A stretch of 64,000 bases of DNA from Rhabdophis nuchalis (GCA_039707465.1 CM077652.1:36744618-36808617); one strand, 5' to 3'; positions 31,390 to 42,986 are shown, numbered from the stretch's first letter. Notes: a model not told the origin generated them from the letters alone. Numbers and translations are program-made.

Positions 31390-33442
31390 GAGACCACTTC
31401 CGCCTTCCGGAGGCGACGGTCGTGTTTTCTGACATGTCCACCGCTAGTTTTCTCTAGTGGCCCTTTCGGGGGTACGGAGCTCTTGTAGAGAGCCCCAACC
31501 ATAAGAGTGGCTTGCGGTGAAACCCCCCATCCTGACGGCGGTCGGGGGGGTCGTTCCCGCCTCACTCCAGGAGCCTGAGAACAGAATGCGGGGGGAAGAG
31601 TTCCCCTCGCCGAAGGATCGCTGGAACCGCAGAAATTGAAGCAGCGGGCTGAAAAGCCAGAGTTGGTGGAAGTGCCGAGGCTCCGTTGCAACAGAGTGGC
31701 TTGTGAGTTGGTTTCTGAATTTTTGAATGTTTTCAACTTTTTAAAAAGAAGAATGGAGGGGGGAGTTTGTTAAAAAAAACCTCTCGGAACAAGCAGCGAT
31801 TTAAAATGCTCCCCGGGCGCGGGGAGAGGGAGAAAGTAACATCCGGTTATCTAACAAGTGAAAATGAAAGTTTTTGCTAAATGTGGATCCGCGGTTGATA
31901 CTTTGTATCTGAATCTTGCTACAGCAGAAATGGACTTTCACTAATTCTTCTCAAACGCCCAAGAGGCGGAAAAATGGAGCTTCTTTGTTCCCAGTAAGGA
32001 ACTTTTTTGCTTACTTTTTAAACGTTCCTTCATTTTTACAGCACTGCAAAACTTATACACATGCCATCTCAGTGACTCTCGGGATTTCTCCTATTGTGTG
32101 CCTTCTTTTTTCACTGGACTTGATTGTAAATTTTTTCTCTCTGGACTTTATGGAATTTATATTTTGAACTTAGACAAGACTTTTCCCTTTTCTTCGATCT
32201 CACGGACTGCCAGCTCTTCAGACGCCATCTTAATTACAAGAACATAAAACTTTTACCATGGCATCAAAAAAGCCTCCATATGGAAAAACTCTTTTCGCTC
32301 CAGCCTCATTAAGAGCCAGTCCGGACACACAGCAGCCTAAGATTAGTGCAATGTTGCAAAAAGAAACACCGGGAGAGGCTTCTCAACTATCAACAATAGA
32401 AAAAACTCTACAAGATATAATGATAGAAATAAAAGAAATTCGGAAAGATATGATGAGTTCAAGATTGGAACTTTTGGAGACACAGAGAACATTAATGGAA
32501 AATAAAGAAAAAATTGATGGTCTGGAGGGTGGGGTAGTTGAGATGAGGGGGGAGATAAGGGATTCTAAAAAAGAAATAGTAGAACTTGCTGGTCATATGT
32601 CTAGAATGGATTTTGAAAGAATGTCTTATTTTTTAAGGTTTCAAAATGTTCCTGAATTACCTTCAGAAAATTTAAAAGATTTAATGTCTACAATTTTAGC
32701 AGATTATACTAAAAAGAGTAAGGAATATATTTGGGGGGACATTGACCTGATTTACAGAATTAATTCAGCATATGCCAGAATAAATGACGTACCCAGAGAG
32801 ATACATATCAAATTTGTAAGAAGGTCAACAAGGGATGAGATTCTGAGAGCACAGAGAGATGGCGCTCTGATATATATGCAGAATGAGATTGCTATTTTGA
32901 AACAGATCCCAAAAAAGATTCGAGAGATTCAGAGGAAGTATTCCTCCTTATCCAAAAAACTATATAAAAAGGGGGTGTGGTTCAAATGGTTAATGCCTGA
33001 AGGAATGTTGGTTTTCTGGGAGGGGGGGAGAGTAAGAATTAAAACAATTGAAGAGGCGGAAGCCTTTCTTAAAAAACACTCCTCAACCCTGGAGGACGAA
33101 AATGGGGGAACGGGAGGGGCCATGGCTCTGCCCACTGGCGGGAAGGAAGAAGAAGACACAATAGCTAAAAGACTCAGATCACAAAAATGATTTTCTTTTA
33201 CATAGTGTAATCCTTACGGATGTCAATAGAAACAAATGATTGAATGCATGTAATTTACGATATGATATACATGTATACCCTTCCACCTTATGCCGAAGAA
33301 AAAAGCCTACTCTTTGTATGGAGCCCCGGAGGCGACCACCACCTCTGACATGGAAGCCCTAAAATATATTTCCTATATCCTACATACCTTTTTCCCTGTT
33401 ATAAAATTTGCATAAAAACCAATAAAAATTGTTATTAAAAAA
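31390..33442 (+). mobile_element. L1 non-LTR retrotransposon carrying ORF1 only (half-L1-like), complete with TSDs
   Basis: A 2053-bp insertion bounded by an exact 19-bp direct repeat, AAGAAGGACACAGTTTGCG, at 31371-31389 and 33443-33461. In order it holds a GC-rich 5'UTR of about 870 bp, an intact ORF1 (32258-33190), about 250 bp of AT-rich 3'UTR with AATAAA at 33421-33426, and a short A tail. No endonuclease or reverse transcriptase sequence lies between ORF1 and the tail. The exact TSD at both ends means the element inserted in this ORF2-less form. It sits in the PRKCB intron between 18096 and 36328, antisense to the gene. The layout is that of mammalian HAL1 (half-L1) elements; calling it HAL1-like is inference from structure only. 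Confidence 0.88.
32258..33190 (+). CDS. L1 ORF1 protein (RNA-binding chaperone), intact, 310 aa
   Basis: L1 ORF1p forms trimers, coats the element's RNA and acts as a nucleic-acid chaperone. Here a basic, Ser/Pro-rich N-terminus (residues 1-45) is followed by a coiled coil at about 45-120 (heptad-like run from LSTIEKTL to VELAGHM). The RRM-type domain spans about 122-210, with RNP-like YFLRFQNVPE and IHIKFVRRSTRDEIL. The C-terminal domain lies at about 212-275 (LKQIPKKIREIQRKY, then MLVFWEGGRVRIKT), with an acidic/Gly tail. The length is normal for vertebrate L1 ORF1. ATG at 32258 is the first in frame. There are no stops or frameshifts, suggesting a recent insertion. No ORF2 follows the TGA. 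Confidence 0.9.
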   Translation: MASKKPPYGKTLFAPASLRASPDTQQPKISAMLQKETPGEASQLSTIEKTLQDIMIEIKEIRKDMMSSRLELLETQRTLMENKEKIDGLEGGVVEMRGEIRDSKKEIVELAGHMSRMDFERMSYFLRFQNVPELPSENLKDLMSTILADYTKKSKEYIWGDIDLIYRINSAYARINDVPREIHIKFVRRSTRDEILRAQRDGALIYMQNEIAILKQIPKKIREIQRKYSSLSKKLYKKGVWFKWLMPEGMLVFWEGGRVRIKTIEEAEAFLKKHSSTLEDENGGTGGAMALPTGGKEEEDTIAKRLRSQK

Positions 33443-33461
33443 AAGAAGGACACAGTTTGCG

Positions 33462-36327
33462 TTGTAACTCTACAACACATTTCCCTCCTTTGGCCTCCCC
33501 CATCCCCCAATCCATCCAATAATTTCCACAAGGAGGGAGAGACAAGAAACCGAAGGGAGCCACCAGAGAACTTTCTATTCCGAGAGTCCATGTGCAACAA
33601 AGAGCGAATGTCCTGAATAGCGGCTGATTTCTCATTGTGTTTGGCTGAATTATTGCTTCCTGCTGAGCAAGCAGCGGCTGCTGCAAAGACTGTAGAAGGA
33701 ATATAAAAACTCCAATTTCTCCGGAAAAAGGGGAGAGAACTAACAGAATGTCGGCCGGCAAGTTCAAAAAGTGAGAGCTCAAGGAGAGATTTCAGGGTTC
33801 TCTCCACAACGCTCCTACTGAAAGCAAGCACAGGTAGGAACCCCAAACACAAATCAGTAGATTTATTGTAAAAAAACAAAACGCTTACAAAGAACTCCAG
33901 GAACCGTTGTACATGAGATGGAAGTGATATTTACGGTGGAATTATAGGTTAAGTTTTGCACGTTTTCTCTCTTCTACACGGTGTGATAGCTTTGAAGCCA
34001 TTCTCTCAATCCAAGGGATGGTTTTCTTCTACATCTCATTATGCTTCTGACCTAGTCAGAAATGGTTCTTCCACCACTTTCCACCAAGTCTATCCCCACT
34101 TCTTCCTTCTTAGTGCTTTTCCATTCCCTTTCTCCTAGCCAGGAGTTTTCTCTCAAATCTGAGGAATTCTCCTCTTCTCCCACTGCCCATCTAGTCATGC
34201 TAAAGCAGGAGTCCCCAATCCCCAGGCCATGGCTCACTACCATTGGAACCAGGCCGCATGAGAGGTGGGCCAATGCATGCACCCATGCATATGCAGCTCC
34301 ACTCGTGCAATCAGTGCCCCAAAGGCTTTTCTTCTCTCGTGTGAGTGGAGCTGAGCGTGCACATGTGCCCATCGGGCTGCCACACATGCAGTCCAGTTCC
34401 CTTCTCCCCCCACCCAGCTGGGCTGCCTAGCTACCTTTCCCAATGTGCAAAAGCAGACCAGTGAGAGCTGAATGGGATGAGTGCGCCCTGCCCACCTTTG
34501 CTGACTCACTGAGGCTGCCTGTGCAGGACATCTGATCTGCTTTTGAAGTGTTGGGCAGCCTCAGTGAATCTGGAGGAGCATGAGAGCGTATGCCTCCAAA
34601 GGCGCCCCTTCTCCATGCCAACGGACGAAAAGGTTCGGGGGAACAATCTCACACTGTTTCAAGCCTTCCATCTCTTTGCAAAAGCATTTCATTTCATTTC
34701 ATTTATTTAACTTATATACCGCCCTTCTCCCTCTCGGGACTCAGGGCAGTGAACAGCCATAATAAAAGAGAAAATACAGATTTGGTGCGGAGAAGCCTGA
34801 AGGAGCGTGAAACTGCACCCCAAAGGCTCCTCTTCTCTCTTGAGTGAGTGGGGCTGTTAATGCACGTGTGCACCCTGGCCTGCTTCCCCTCTCCCCCTCT
34901 GCTGGGAACTGCTGCCCTAGAAGAAAAGGAATTCCTTGCTTCTCATCCCAGGGAAACAGGAGGGGACTGCAGGCAGCAGCCATCTCAAACCTTAGTAGTT
35001 CACATAACCACAAAGGCATTGCTTGGGGTAGCATTTATCTTCTCTAGTTTACCATTGGCTTATGGTTGGTGTGCTAAGGACAATCACTTTCAGAAGTTGA
35101 TAAAGAGCTCTCCAAACTCAGAGTTGCATCTCTGTTGGAAATGAGATTGCTCGGGATGCTTTCAGATCAGAAAACCCAACTGTGGGGCAACTGGGCAATC
35201 TCTGCTATGGAAGGGAGGTCCCTACAAGAGATGAGGTGACCTTCATGAAAAGGTCAATGAAAACTATTAGGATATCCGGGATTTTGACATGTGTTAAGTC
35301 AGCAATCTAATCCAAGGATACCAAATCCCAAGGACTATATAGGGAGATAAGGGGATGCATCACACTGACTGATTTGGTAATTAAAATTTTGGCAAAGCAG
35401 CATATTTGCCAAGAAGAAGTCAGGTAGTCTTAAATAAGGTCCAGCTGGGTAGTTGCGATGATGCAACCATAAAAATTCCTTGTACAACTGACCCCTCTGT
35501 TACTATTCTCCCTGATGTCAAGAAAAAGGGGAAGATGAATCTCTAAAGGTTCATCTTTCTGAGAGCTTCTGAAAGGTGAATCTTCTGAAAGGTGAATCTA
35601 CCTGAGAGCCAAGGAAGGCATTCTGCTGCTGCTACTGCGCAAGGATCTGCTTGCTGTGCCTTCTGGTCCCCAGAGTATCACAGCATGCTGTTCACTGTAG
35701 ATGTGAGAGGGAGCTCATAGGGAGCAAAATATTCAGACCTGCATGAAAGTCCATCAGTTTCCTTGCTCTGTGAACTAGGAATGTGGGTGAGTGACTATTA
35801 GCCTCCCAGAGTTCTTGAGAGTCAAAAGGCCTACAAGTTTAAATATTTCTCAAAAAAATGAGGGAAAAGGGGATAAAGATAAAACCTGGGAACGGCTTAC
35901 CACTAGAACATTAAAATAAGAAAACAAAGGCTTGATTTTGGCTGCTCAAGAGCAAGCTATTCAAATTAAGGCCAGAAGGGAAAAAATCAGCAAATGATTC
36001 AAAGTACAGATTGTGGAAAGAGGCAGAAGAAACAGTAGATTACAGCCCATGCAAGAAGATTGCACAAACTGATTACAAACAACATAACCCAGAAAAATTA
36101 CAACTAAAACAATAATTTTGAATTGCTGTGTGGTTCTTTCAAGGAAGCAAGGGAATTGCATAATGGAATTGTCATGCGTAAACCCTGCATTCCTCCAAAT
36201 TAGTTCTTAATCCTGAACAACATATCCCTTTTCTGAGAAAGAAAGTATCTTATTACGAATATCCGGAAAAAGGTATACTGCTCCGGGGCTATAAAAGAGA
36301 ACGGAGAAAGAAAAGAAAGGAACTTAC
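33462..36327. other. PRKCB intron, no gene
   Basis: Includes a hAT-like left end at 34210 (CAGGAGTCCCCAATCCCCAGGCC) whose right end I could not find, and the LINE tail at 34686-34790. Otherwise unique. Confidence 0.5.
34686..34790 (-). mobile_element. Short L2-type LINE 3' end
   Basis: ATTTATTTAACTTATATACCGCCCTTCTCCCTCTCGGGACTCAGGG is the LINE 3' box, reversed. About 100 bp. Confidence 0.6.
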
Positions 36328-36468
36328 AGCTTTGGGCTTGAAGGGAGGCTGGATTTCTTTCTGCTCGAGTTTGTCCCAATCAATATATCGGAAAAAGGCA
36401 TGCTCCTTGATGTCCCGTTCTCCTTCTGGGCCACACCCCAACCGCTTAGCTGGATGCTTGGTCATTAG
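36328..36468 (-). CDS. PRKCB: PRKCB kinase C-lobe exon (last exon common to both isoforms)
   Basis: A 47-codon phase-0 exon, acceptor ending AAG and donor GTAAGTT (36321-36327). It encodes the end of the catalytic domain and start of the AGC C-terminal tail: [13 protein letters not shown] (the conserved arginine of the APE-Arg ion pair region), [16 protein letters not shown] and [21 protein letters not shown] distinguishes PRKCB from PRKCA, which has VREHAFFRRIDW. Human has HPGKR, EKLERKE and PPYKPKA at positions that here read HPAKR, DKLEQKE and PPFKPKA, normal ortholog-level change. It splices to either terminal exon without phase change. A Rex1-like LINE remnant starts about 190 bp upstream in the transcript sense. 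Confidence 0.97.
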
Positions 36469-36654
36469 CTTGGGAAAAGGAAGAGAAAAGGAAGGTTCAC
36501 CTGTCTTCTTTCGGAACGAGAACACCAGGATAATAACTAACACCCTCAACCCCCAAATCGCTTATTTTCTACAATATACCGAAATCTGACCCTCTCCCTC
36601 CCTCCCTCCCGCCCTCTCCTGCTCTTTCTCTCTCACAACATGACCGCTCCCCGC

Positions 36655-37322
36655 TGAAGATCAATGGCTCATCCGTGGAGATCGTAGAGAGCACCACATT
36701 TCTTGGTGTTTTTTCTGGCGGAGAATCTCACCTGGTCCCTCAACACCGGTTCTATAACAAGGGAGGCTCAGCACCGTCTTTCCTTTCTTAGGAAACTGAG
36801 GAAGGCACAGCCTCCACCACACATCCTCACAACTTTCTACAGAGGGGCCATCGAGAGCACCCTGAGCAGCTGCACCACCTCCTGGTTGGGAAATTGCACC
36901 GTTTCGGATCACAAGACCCTACAGCGAAGAGTGAGGACAGCAGAGAAGATCATGGGGGTTGTTCTTCCCTCTGTCATGGACATAGACACTGCACGCTGCA
37001 TTCGTAAAGCCAGAAACATTGTGGCTGACCACACACACACCCCTCATACACGCTCTTTACTCTCCTGCCATCTGGGCAAAGGTACAGAAGCATTCGGGGC
37101 CCCACAAACAGACTGTGTAACAGTTTCTTTCCACAAGCCATCAGACTCTTCAACTCTCTCTAAGTTCTTAGATTTAGAGCTGTATGTAGTTCTCTGCCCT
37201 GCTCTTTTTCTTTTTTATTTATGTTGTATGATGCAGCACCTTGGTCCTGGGGAAACGTGGTTTCGTCTCACTGTGTACTGTCCTGTATATTGTTGAAATG
37301 ACCATAAAACTGACTTGACTTG
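36655..37322 (+). pseudogene. Rex1-type LINE, 3' end with decayed RT C-terminus
   Basis: Frame +1 from about 36703 reads LTWSLNTGSI, AQHRLSFLRKLRKAQPPP, ILTTFYRGAIESTLSSCTTS, LQRRVRTAEKIMGVVLPSV, the C-terminal RT block of Rex1/Babar-type LINEs known from fish and present in squamates. The first part (INGSSVEIVESTTFLGV) is in another frame, so at least one indel exists. The 3' end is an (ACTTG)n tail at 37308-37322. Family assignment is from recall of motif pattern, not a search. Confidence 0.7.
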
Positions 37323-38106
37323 ACTTGATCCCTCAGAGGGAACCCAAACAGCTTCTCTTGGACAGACTGCAGAGGACGGCAAATTCAGTCCGAGAGAGAT
37401 GCTTAATCAGTCGAAACCAGCATTGTCCATTGTACTCTGAAACCTGTAATACAGGAACTGCCTGGGAAATGACAGTCATTGGGACCAGCATTTCTGTCAC
37501 TAAACAATGTGACTGTAAGACACAACATCTCATAACCACATCACCTAGTGAGAGAAATCAAGGTAATTTCTGTCATTCCTTGAATCTCACAGTATCAGCT
37601 CTCCTTTGGAAGCCTCAGAGCACTGCAGATTGCCATGAGTCGGAGAGGACATGTGTGCATGGCCTTGGGAAGAAGGCGCAGACTGGTTTTCAGCATTCAG
37701 CAGTCACACAATTGCAACTTACAACATGTTTTGTGGGTTTCTGATCCTTAAGGCCAGTTTTTGGCAAAAAAAAAATGCCTCTAGAAGTACAATGATTTGC
37801 TTAATTACTGTACCATACTTAAACGCTGCCATTAAAAAAGTCACAAAATCTGGTCCAGACTTATGACCGTTATGGCATATGATGGGAATTTTTGGCTCCA
37901 TTATCATTAAGTTGAGGATTATCTGTAATTCTCCTTTATTCTAGGCGGGGCTACATTAACAGAATCTTGTAAGTCTGAAAGTACAAATCTCTCACCATCA
38001 CTTTTTACCATCTGAATAGTGAAGATGGATCTTTCCTAAGGTTTTTTTTCTCTGCCTGTTACTTAGGTGCAGCCTCCTCTCCCTCTTATCTGCTCATTGC
38101 TTAGGC

Positions 38107-38620
38107 CAGGGATGGCTAACCTTTTTCCCATTGTGTGCCAAAAGCAGGGGCAGCACGGAGGGGGTCGTGCATGGGCATGCCCACACCCATAATGCTGTGT
38201 GCGCACGACTCCCATCACCACCACCCGCTTTTGGCATGTAATGGACCCGTTTTCCGCCCTCCCCAGGCTCCCGAGGCTTTCTAGGAACTTTCTAGGAGCC
38301 TGGGGAGGGCAAAAACAGTCTCCCCACCCTTCCAGAGGCCCTCCGGAGGCTTCAGGCGGCTTTCCTGAAGGCTCCGGAGGGCAAAAAATGGCCGTACGGG
38401 AATAGACTTCTTCCTATGGATAGGCAGATGATGTTGCTTAAATGTTGTAGGATGGAAGCTATGCAGGTCCATTCCCAAACTTCTGGTTTGCGGAGGGCGA
38501 AAAGCAGCCGAAAAAGAAGGCTGAAGCCAGCTGGGCAGCAGGTGCATGGCACTGGAGCTGACAAGGCAACACCTCGTGTGCCCTAACAGATGGCTCCATG
38601 GCATAGGTTCACCATCACGG
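38107..38620. mobile_element. hAT MITE, family CAGTGATGGCGAACCT
   Basis: 514 bp; ends CAGGGATGGCTAACCT and AGGTTCACCATCACGG; exact TSD GCTTAGGC (38099-38106, 38621-38628). The interior holds CTCCGGAGGGCAAAAA palindromes. Confidence 0.85.
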
Positions 38621-39136
38621 GCTTAGGCAATATCTCTACCTCCTTCTTCCAAGGTTGTTCTCATATTCGGTCAGGTTTAGCCCAAGAGTGACATCACACA
38701 ATCCAGCCAAAGTTCACTTGTTTATTTGCTAACACCATAAAGAGAGAATCGTGCCAGACCAACCTATCCGACTGTGATCTAATGGATGAACCCTGGTAGA
38801 TTCTAGAGAGGGGCTATCCTAAATCTCTTCCTCTTCCCATGATTCAACTCCGTTGTGTGCTGTCTGTTCTCTCACCCCGTCTTTGGAAGGTGCTCCATTC
38901 TCCCTGGAGAACCTGCTGTGCTACTGTAGTGTGTCATATCACTTTCCCTTCTTAGGCACATTCCATTACCTATCCCATTACAAGCACTGCTGCATGAATG
39001 GTCCTTAAGGGAGGATAACCTGTAACTAATGGAAGATCCAGAAGACTGGGGTTATCTGGATAAAGTGGCTCTTAGGGAGGATCAGGCAGACTGGAATTTT
39101 GGTTAAATTGCAGTTTTCACATAGTCTTCAACAGCA

Positions 39137-39204
39137 ACAGCTGGCTGGGGAACTCTGGGAGTTGAAGTCCACCAGTCTTAAAAGAGCCAGCTTTGCAGAC
39201 CCCT
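39137..39204. repeat. Half of a palindromic hAT MITE
   Basis: AGCTGGCTGGGGAACTCTGG GAGTTGAAG ... GCAGACCCCTG: one arm of the palindromic family only. Confidence 0.5.
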
Positions 39205-39827
39205 GGTTTAGCTGGTTGCTGAACAATATTCTGCTGATACAACATGGAAAGTGATGGTGTTTTGCAGCTCTTGTCACCATAATTTAAGTCGGAGGATGAG
39301 GTCATAGGGCTCCGTCATGTTCACTCTTGAATCTGAAACCGCTGGTGTTCTAAGTGTTGCTTCAGCTGCTTCGTCTCAGTAAAACAAGGAGCCCCTAAGA
39401 CGGGTACCCAGAAAACCATCTTATCCTGCACCCTCATTGTCTTGCTGTTGCAAAGCTCAATCAGGCGTGTGGGAGGAACTGCCAGACATCTCGCAAACAG
39501 CCCCAGTGTTAGGCCAGATGCTACAAAGTTAAATGGGAGGCCCCAGGAAAACAGTCTTGACTGAAATGTCAGGAAACTGCTCGTAATCTTACCTTTAAAA
39601 TCCCCAGCACTGGGGATTTTACAGCATTGGGGAGCCATCACCCTCAACTGGTGAATCAACCAGTTAACCATCATTTTAAAAGTTAGGATTAGAACTGGAA
39701 GGGCTGCTGGTCCGTACACACTACCTCTCAGCTACTTATCATTTGAACACATAGAAACTCACACTTTCAGAAGTTCTACACAAACCTTGGTGGCATTGCA
39801 AGAGGGCAGATTGTTGAAAGGGAACTA

Positions 39828-40545
39828 GAACATAGAACAATGGAGTTGGAAGGGACCTTGGAGGTCTTCTAGTCTAACCCTCTGCAGGAGACCCTATACC
39901 ATTTCAGACAAATGGCTTTCTCTTCTTGAAAGCCTCCTGTGATGGAGCACCCACAAGCTATTCCATTGGCTGATTGCTCTAATCGTTAGAAATTTTCTCC
40001 TTTGTTCTGGGTTGCTTCTCTATTTGGTTAGTTTCCACCCATTGTTTCTTGTCTTCCTTTTTAGTGCTTTGTAAATTAGTTGGACCCCCTTGCCTTTGTA
40101 GAAGCCCCTCAAATATTGGAACACTATCATGTCTCCCCTAATCCTTCTTTTCATTCTACTAGATACACCCAATTTCTGCCACCGTTCTTCATGTGTTTGA
40201 GCCTCCAGCCCCCCCAATCATCTTTGTTGCTCTTCTCTGCACTTTTTCCAAACATATTTTTAATGTGTTGACTGAAATGGGATGCACTATTCCAAGCGTG
40301 TCCTTACTACAGCTTTGTAAAGTGGCACTAATACCTCGCGTTTTCTCGATTCTCTCTCTCTTTATGCAACCTAGGATTTCATTGGCTTTTTGGGCTGCCA
40401 CTGCACATTTCTGACTCGTATTTAAGTTGATTGTTCCCTAGGAATCTATGATCCCTCGCACAGTTACTGGCATTAAGCCAAGTTTCACCTGGTCTGTACC
40501 TATATAATTGTTTTTTCTTGCCTTACTTTTAGCAAAATCTTACTT
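39828..40545 (-). mobile_element. CR1 LINE 3' region, about 700 bp
   Basis: The longest CR1 piece here. Starts with GGAGTTGGAAGGGACCTTGG and continues through GTTTCCACCCATTG and TCTTTGTTGCTCTTCTCTGC, all reversed CR1 3' sequence. Abuts a plus-strand CR1 end at 40550. Confidence 0.75.
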
Positions 40546-40549
40546 TTCA

Positions 40550-40680
40550 TCACTGGAGATTTTTAAGAAGAGAACGGACAGCCACTTGTCTGAAATTGTA
40601 TAGGTCTCCTGCTTGATCAGGGGGTTGGAGTACAACACCTCCAAGGTCCCTTCCAGCTATATTGTGATCATTATGAATAG
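40550..40680 (+). mobile_element. CR1 LINE 3' end
   Basis: GGAGATTTTTAAGAAGAGAACGG to CCTCCAAGGTCCCTTCCAGC, plus orientation. Confidence 0.65.
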
Positions 40681-40950
40681 TAGCATTATCCATACTGAAT
40701 TTCATTTTGTTAGCAACCAGGAGATTGGTTGGGTACAGGGTTGATGGTTTCAGTTGCATGCACTGTCAGGCCTGCAGCCATCTTTTCTTTTGGATCTTTG
40801 GCCTGCCACACTTTTTGTTATTCTACTATGCATTTTCTATGGTGGGAAAATGGGAGGGGGGATTGTAGGGAGTTAGATGCTATGTAGCCATAACAACATT
40901 CTTTCTAGAAAGCCAAGGTCATCCTTTGTCTCTGCACCTGACTGGAACTG

Positions 40951-41158
40951 AATTATTATTATTATTATTATTATTATTTATTGCATTTGTATACCGCCCT
41001 ATCTCCCGACATGGGACTCAGGGCAGTGCACAGGAACTATAAAATATAAAAAAGTACAAACAGTCAAAATAATTAAAACTAAGATTAAATAGAATTTGGC
41101 TCGTGCTAAGAACATTAATTAAAACCCAGCTAAAATAGTAAAATAGCTATACCAGCTA
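40951..41158 (-). mobile_element. L2-type LINE 3' end nested in the solo LTR
   Basis: (ATT)n then GCATTTGTATACCGCCCTATC, the LINE 3' box reversed, about 205 bp. Confidence 0.7.
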
Positions 41159-41302
41159 TTGGCAGTGGGAGATTGGACCATGGGATGAACATGGGTGTGG
41201 GGGCAAGATCTTGAACTTTAGAAGCTTTCAGATTCTGGTTTTCCCAGATGTGCCAACATGGCTCTCTTAATAAATGGAACTTAATAAATAAACTTAATAA
41301 AT

Positions 41303-41690
41303 TGCAATACAATACAATACAATACAATAGCAGAGTTGGAAGGGACATTGGAGGTCATCTAGTCCAACTCCCTGCCTAGGCAGGAAGCCCTATACCATTT
41401 CAGACAAATGGCTATCCAACATCTTCTTAAAGACTGCCAGTGTTGGGACATTCACAACTTCTGGAGGCAATTTCTCTTCCACTGGTTAATTGTTCTGTAA
41501 GGAAATTTCTCCTAAGTTGCTTCTCTCCTTCATTAGTTTCCACCCATTTGGGTCTAATCCAGACCCTCAGGGTGGATTAGTTTCCACCCTGAGGGTCTTG
41601 TTCTACCCTCAGGTGCCTTGGAGAATAGTTTGACTCGCTCTTCTTTGTGGCAGCCCCTGAGATATTGGAAGGCTGCTATCATGTATTTGC
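41303..41690 (-). mobile_element. CR1 LINE 3' region nested in a solo LTR
   Basis: Opens with five CAATA repeats, then GCAGAGTTGGAAGGGACATTGG and further reversed CR1 3' sequence up to about 41690. Contains a local duplication of the phrase 'accctcagggtggattagtttccaccc' near 41563-41600. Confidence 0.7.
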
Positions 41691-42475
41691 CTTGGACTCT
41701 GATTTACTTTTGGATGCTATTTGCAACCCTGGCATGCACCCTATCTAGAAGGATAAGATGGACACAGAAATTCTGGGTTTGCCCAATGTGAAAATAAGTC
41801 CAATTTGTTGTATAATACATCGTCATTGTAGTTTATAGCGTGGAGCAAGGTCAAGAGACGAGAGCAATTCTGTGAAGAACGGTTGGAGCCTTAGTATTTT
41901 TGGATGGGGAGCAGGGTAGGGGGAGAGCCTCTGCCTCCTCAAAGGAGCCCTGTCTGAGCAGACCCCCGTCCCCAGCAAGAGATAAGAAGCCGAAAGTCTT
42001 CCTGCGGAGGAAATATCTACGTGTCCACAGCATCAGAGCAATTAAGTGCAAACGCGGCCACCCCGTTCAAAGAATAACGATCTGCTCCTGGAATCTCTTT
42101 TTCATTAACACCAAGAACAGGGAGGAATTGGCAGCCTCTGGCCCTGAAGGCTTTGGCTTAATGAAACAGCCGGTCCTAAGCAGAAGAAGCGGAGAATGCA
42201 CAATGGCTGTTTATCTTCCCCAGCCTCCTCCAGCACAAACCCTCTCTGGCAAGCGGGAGGCGAGGCAGCGAATCTGGCGGCAGCAGAAATGTTAATATCC
42301 TGGCAGCGGCGCTTGGCTTCCTTCCTCCCTGAGATGGGAGGCAGATGGTGGATCCAAAGGCTCGATAAGCCTCGGAGGAGACATCCAAGAGGGGCCCAAG
42401 AAGAGCACACCGGCCTCCATTTCGGGCCTGCCGGAAGGAGCCTCCATGGGCCTCAGGAGGAGGGAAGGGCTAGGC

Positions 42476-42986
42476 CAGTGACGGCGAACCTTTTTCGCCT
42501 CGGGTGCCTAAAGCACACACACTCGCACTGTTGTGCACGCTCGTGTGCCCAGCCCCATACTTTCATGCCTCCCATGCCGTGCCCCCTGAGAATACATGTG
42601 TGACACCCCCTCCTGTCCAGCACATGTACACACGGCTTCTTTGGACCCTGAGGAGGGCAAAAATGGCCTCCCCCAGAGGCCGGAAACAGCCCCTTTTCTG
42701 ACTTCCAGTGGGTCCAGTAGGTCCATTTTTCGCCCTCCAGAGGCTCCAGAAGCTTCCTAGGAGCCTGGGGAGGGCGGAAAAAGGCCCAACACCCAAACCA
42801 GAAGTTCAGGAATGGACTTCCAGGTTGCCCGTTGGGCCATTTTTCTCCCTCTGGAGGCTTCAGGAGGGCAAAAAATGGCTGAAAATCAAGACCGAAAATC
42901 AGCTGGCCAGCACGCTCATGTGTGCTGGAGCTGACAGGGCCACGCCTCGCGTGACCTCAGAAATGGCCATAGGTTCGCCATCATGG
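42476..42986. mobile_element. hAT MITE, family CAGTGATGGCGAACCT
   Basis: 511 bp; ends CAGTGACGGCGAACCT and AGGTTCGCCATCATGG; exact TSD GGCTAGGC (42468-42475, 42987-42994). Confidence 0.85.

Larger units (their letters stand above)
40764..41734. mobile_element. Solo LTR, family A, TSD TGCAC, with two nested insertions
   Basis: Outer limits TGTCAGGCCTGCAGCC and AACCCTGGCA, flanked by exact TGCAC repeats (40759-40763 and 41735-41739). The LTR is split by an L2-type 3' end (about 40951-41158) and a CR1 3' region (about 41303-41690); the three LTR pieces together match the 12032 copy. Confidence 0.8.

Noticed and set aside
34210..34680. hAT-like left end CAGGAGTCCCCAATCCCCAGG
   Set aside because: No matching right terminus or TSD could be found, so it is not listed as an element.
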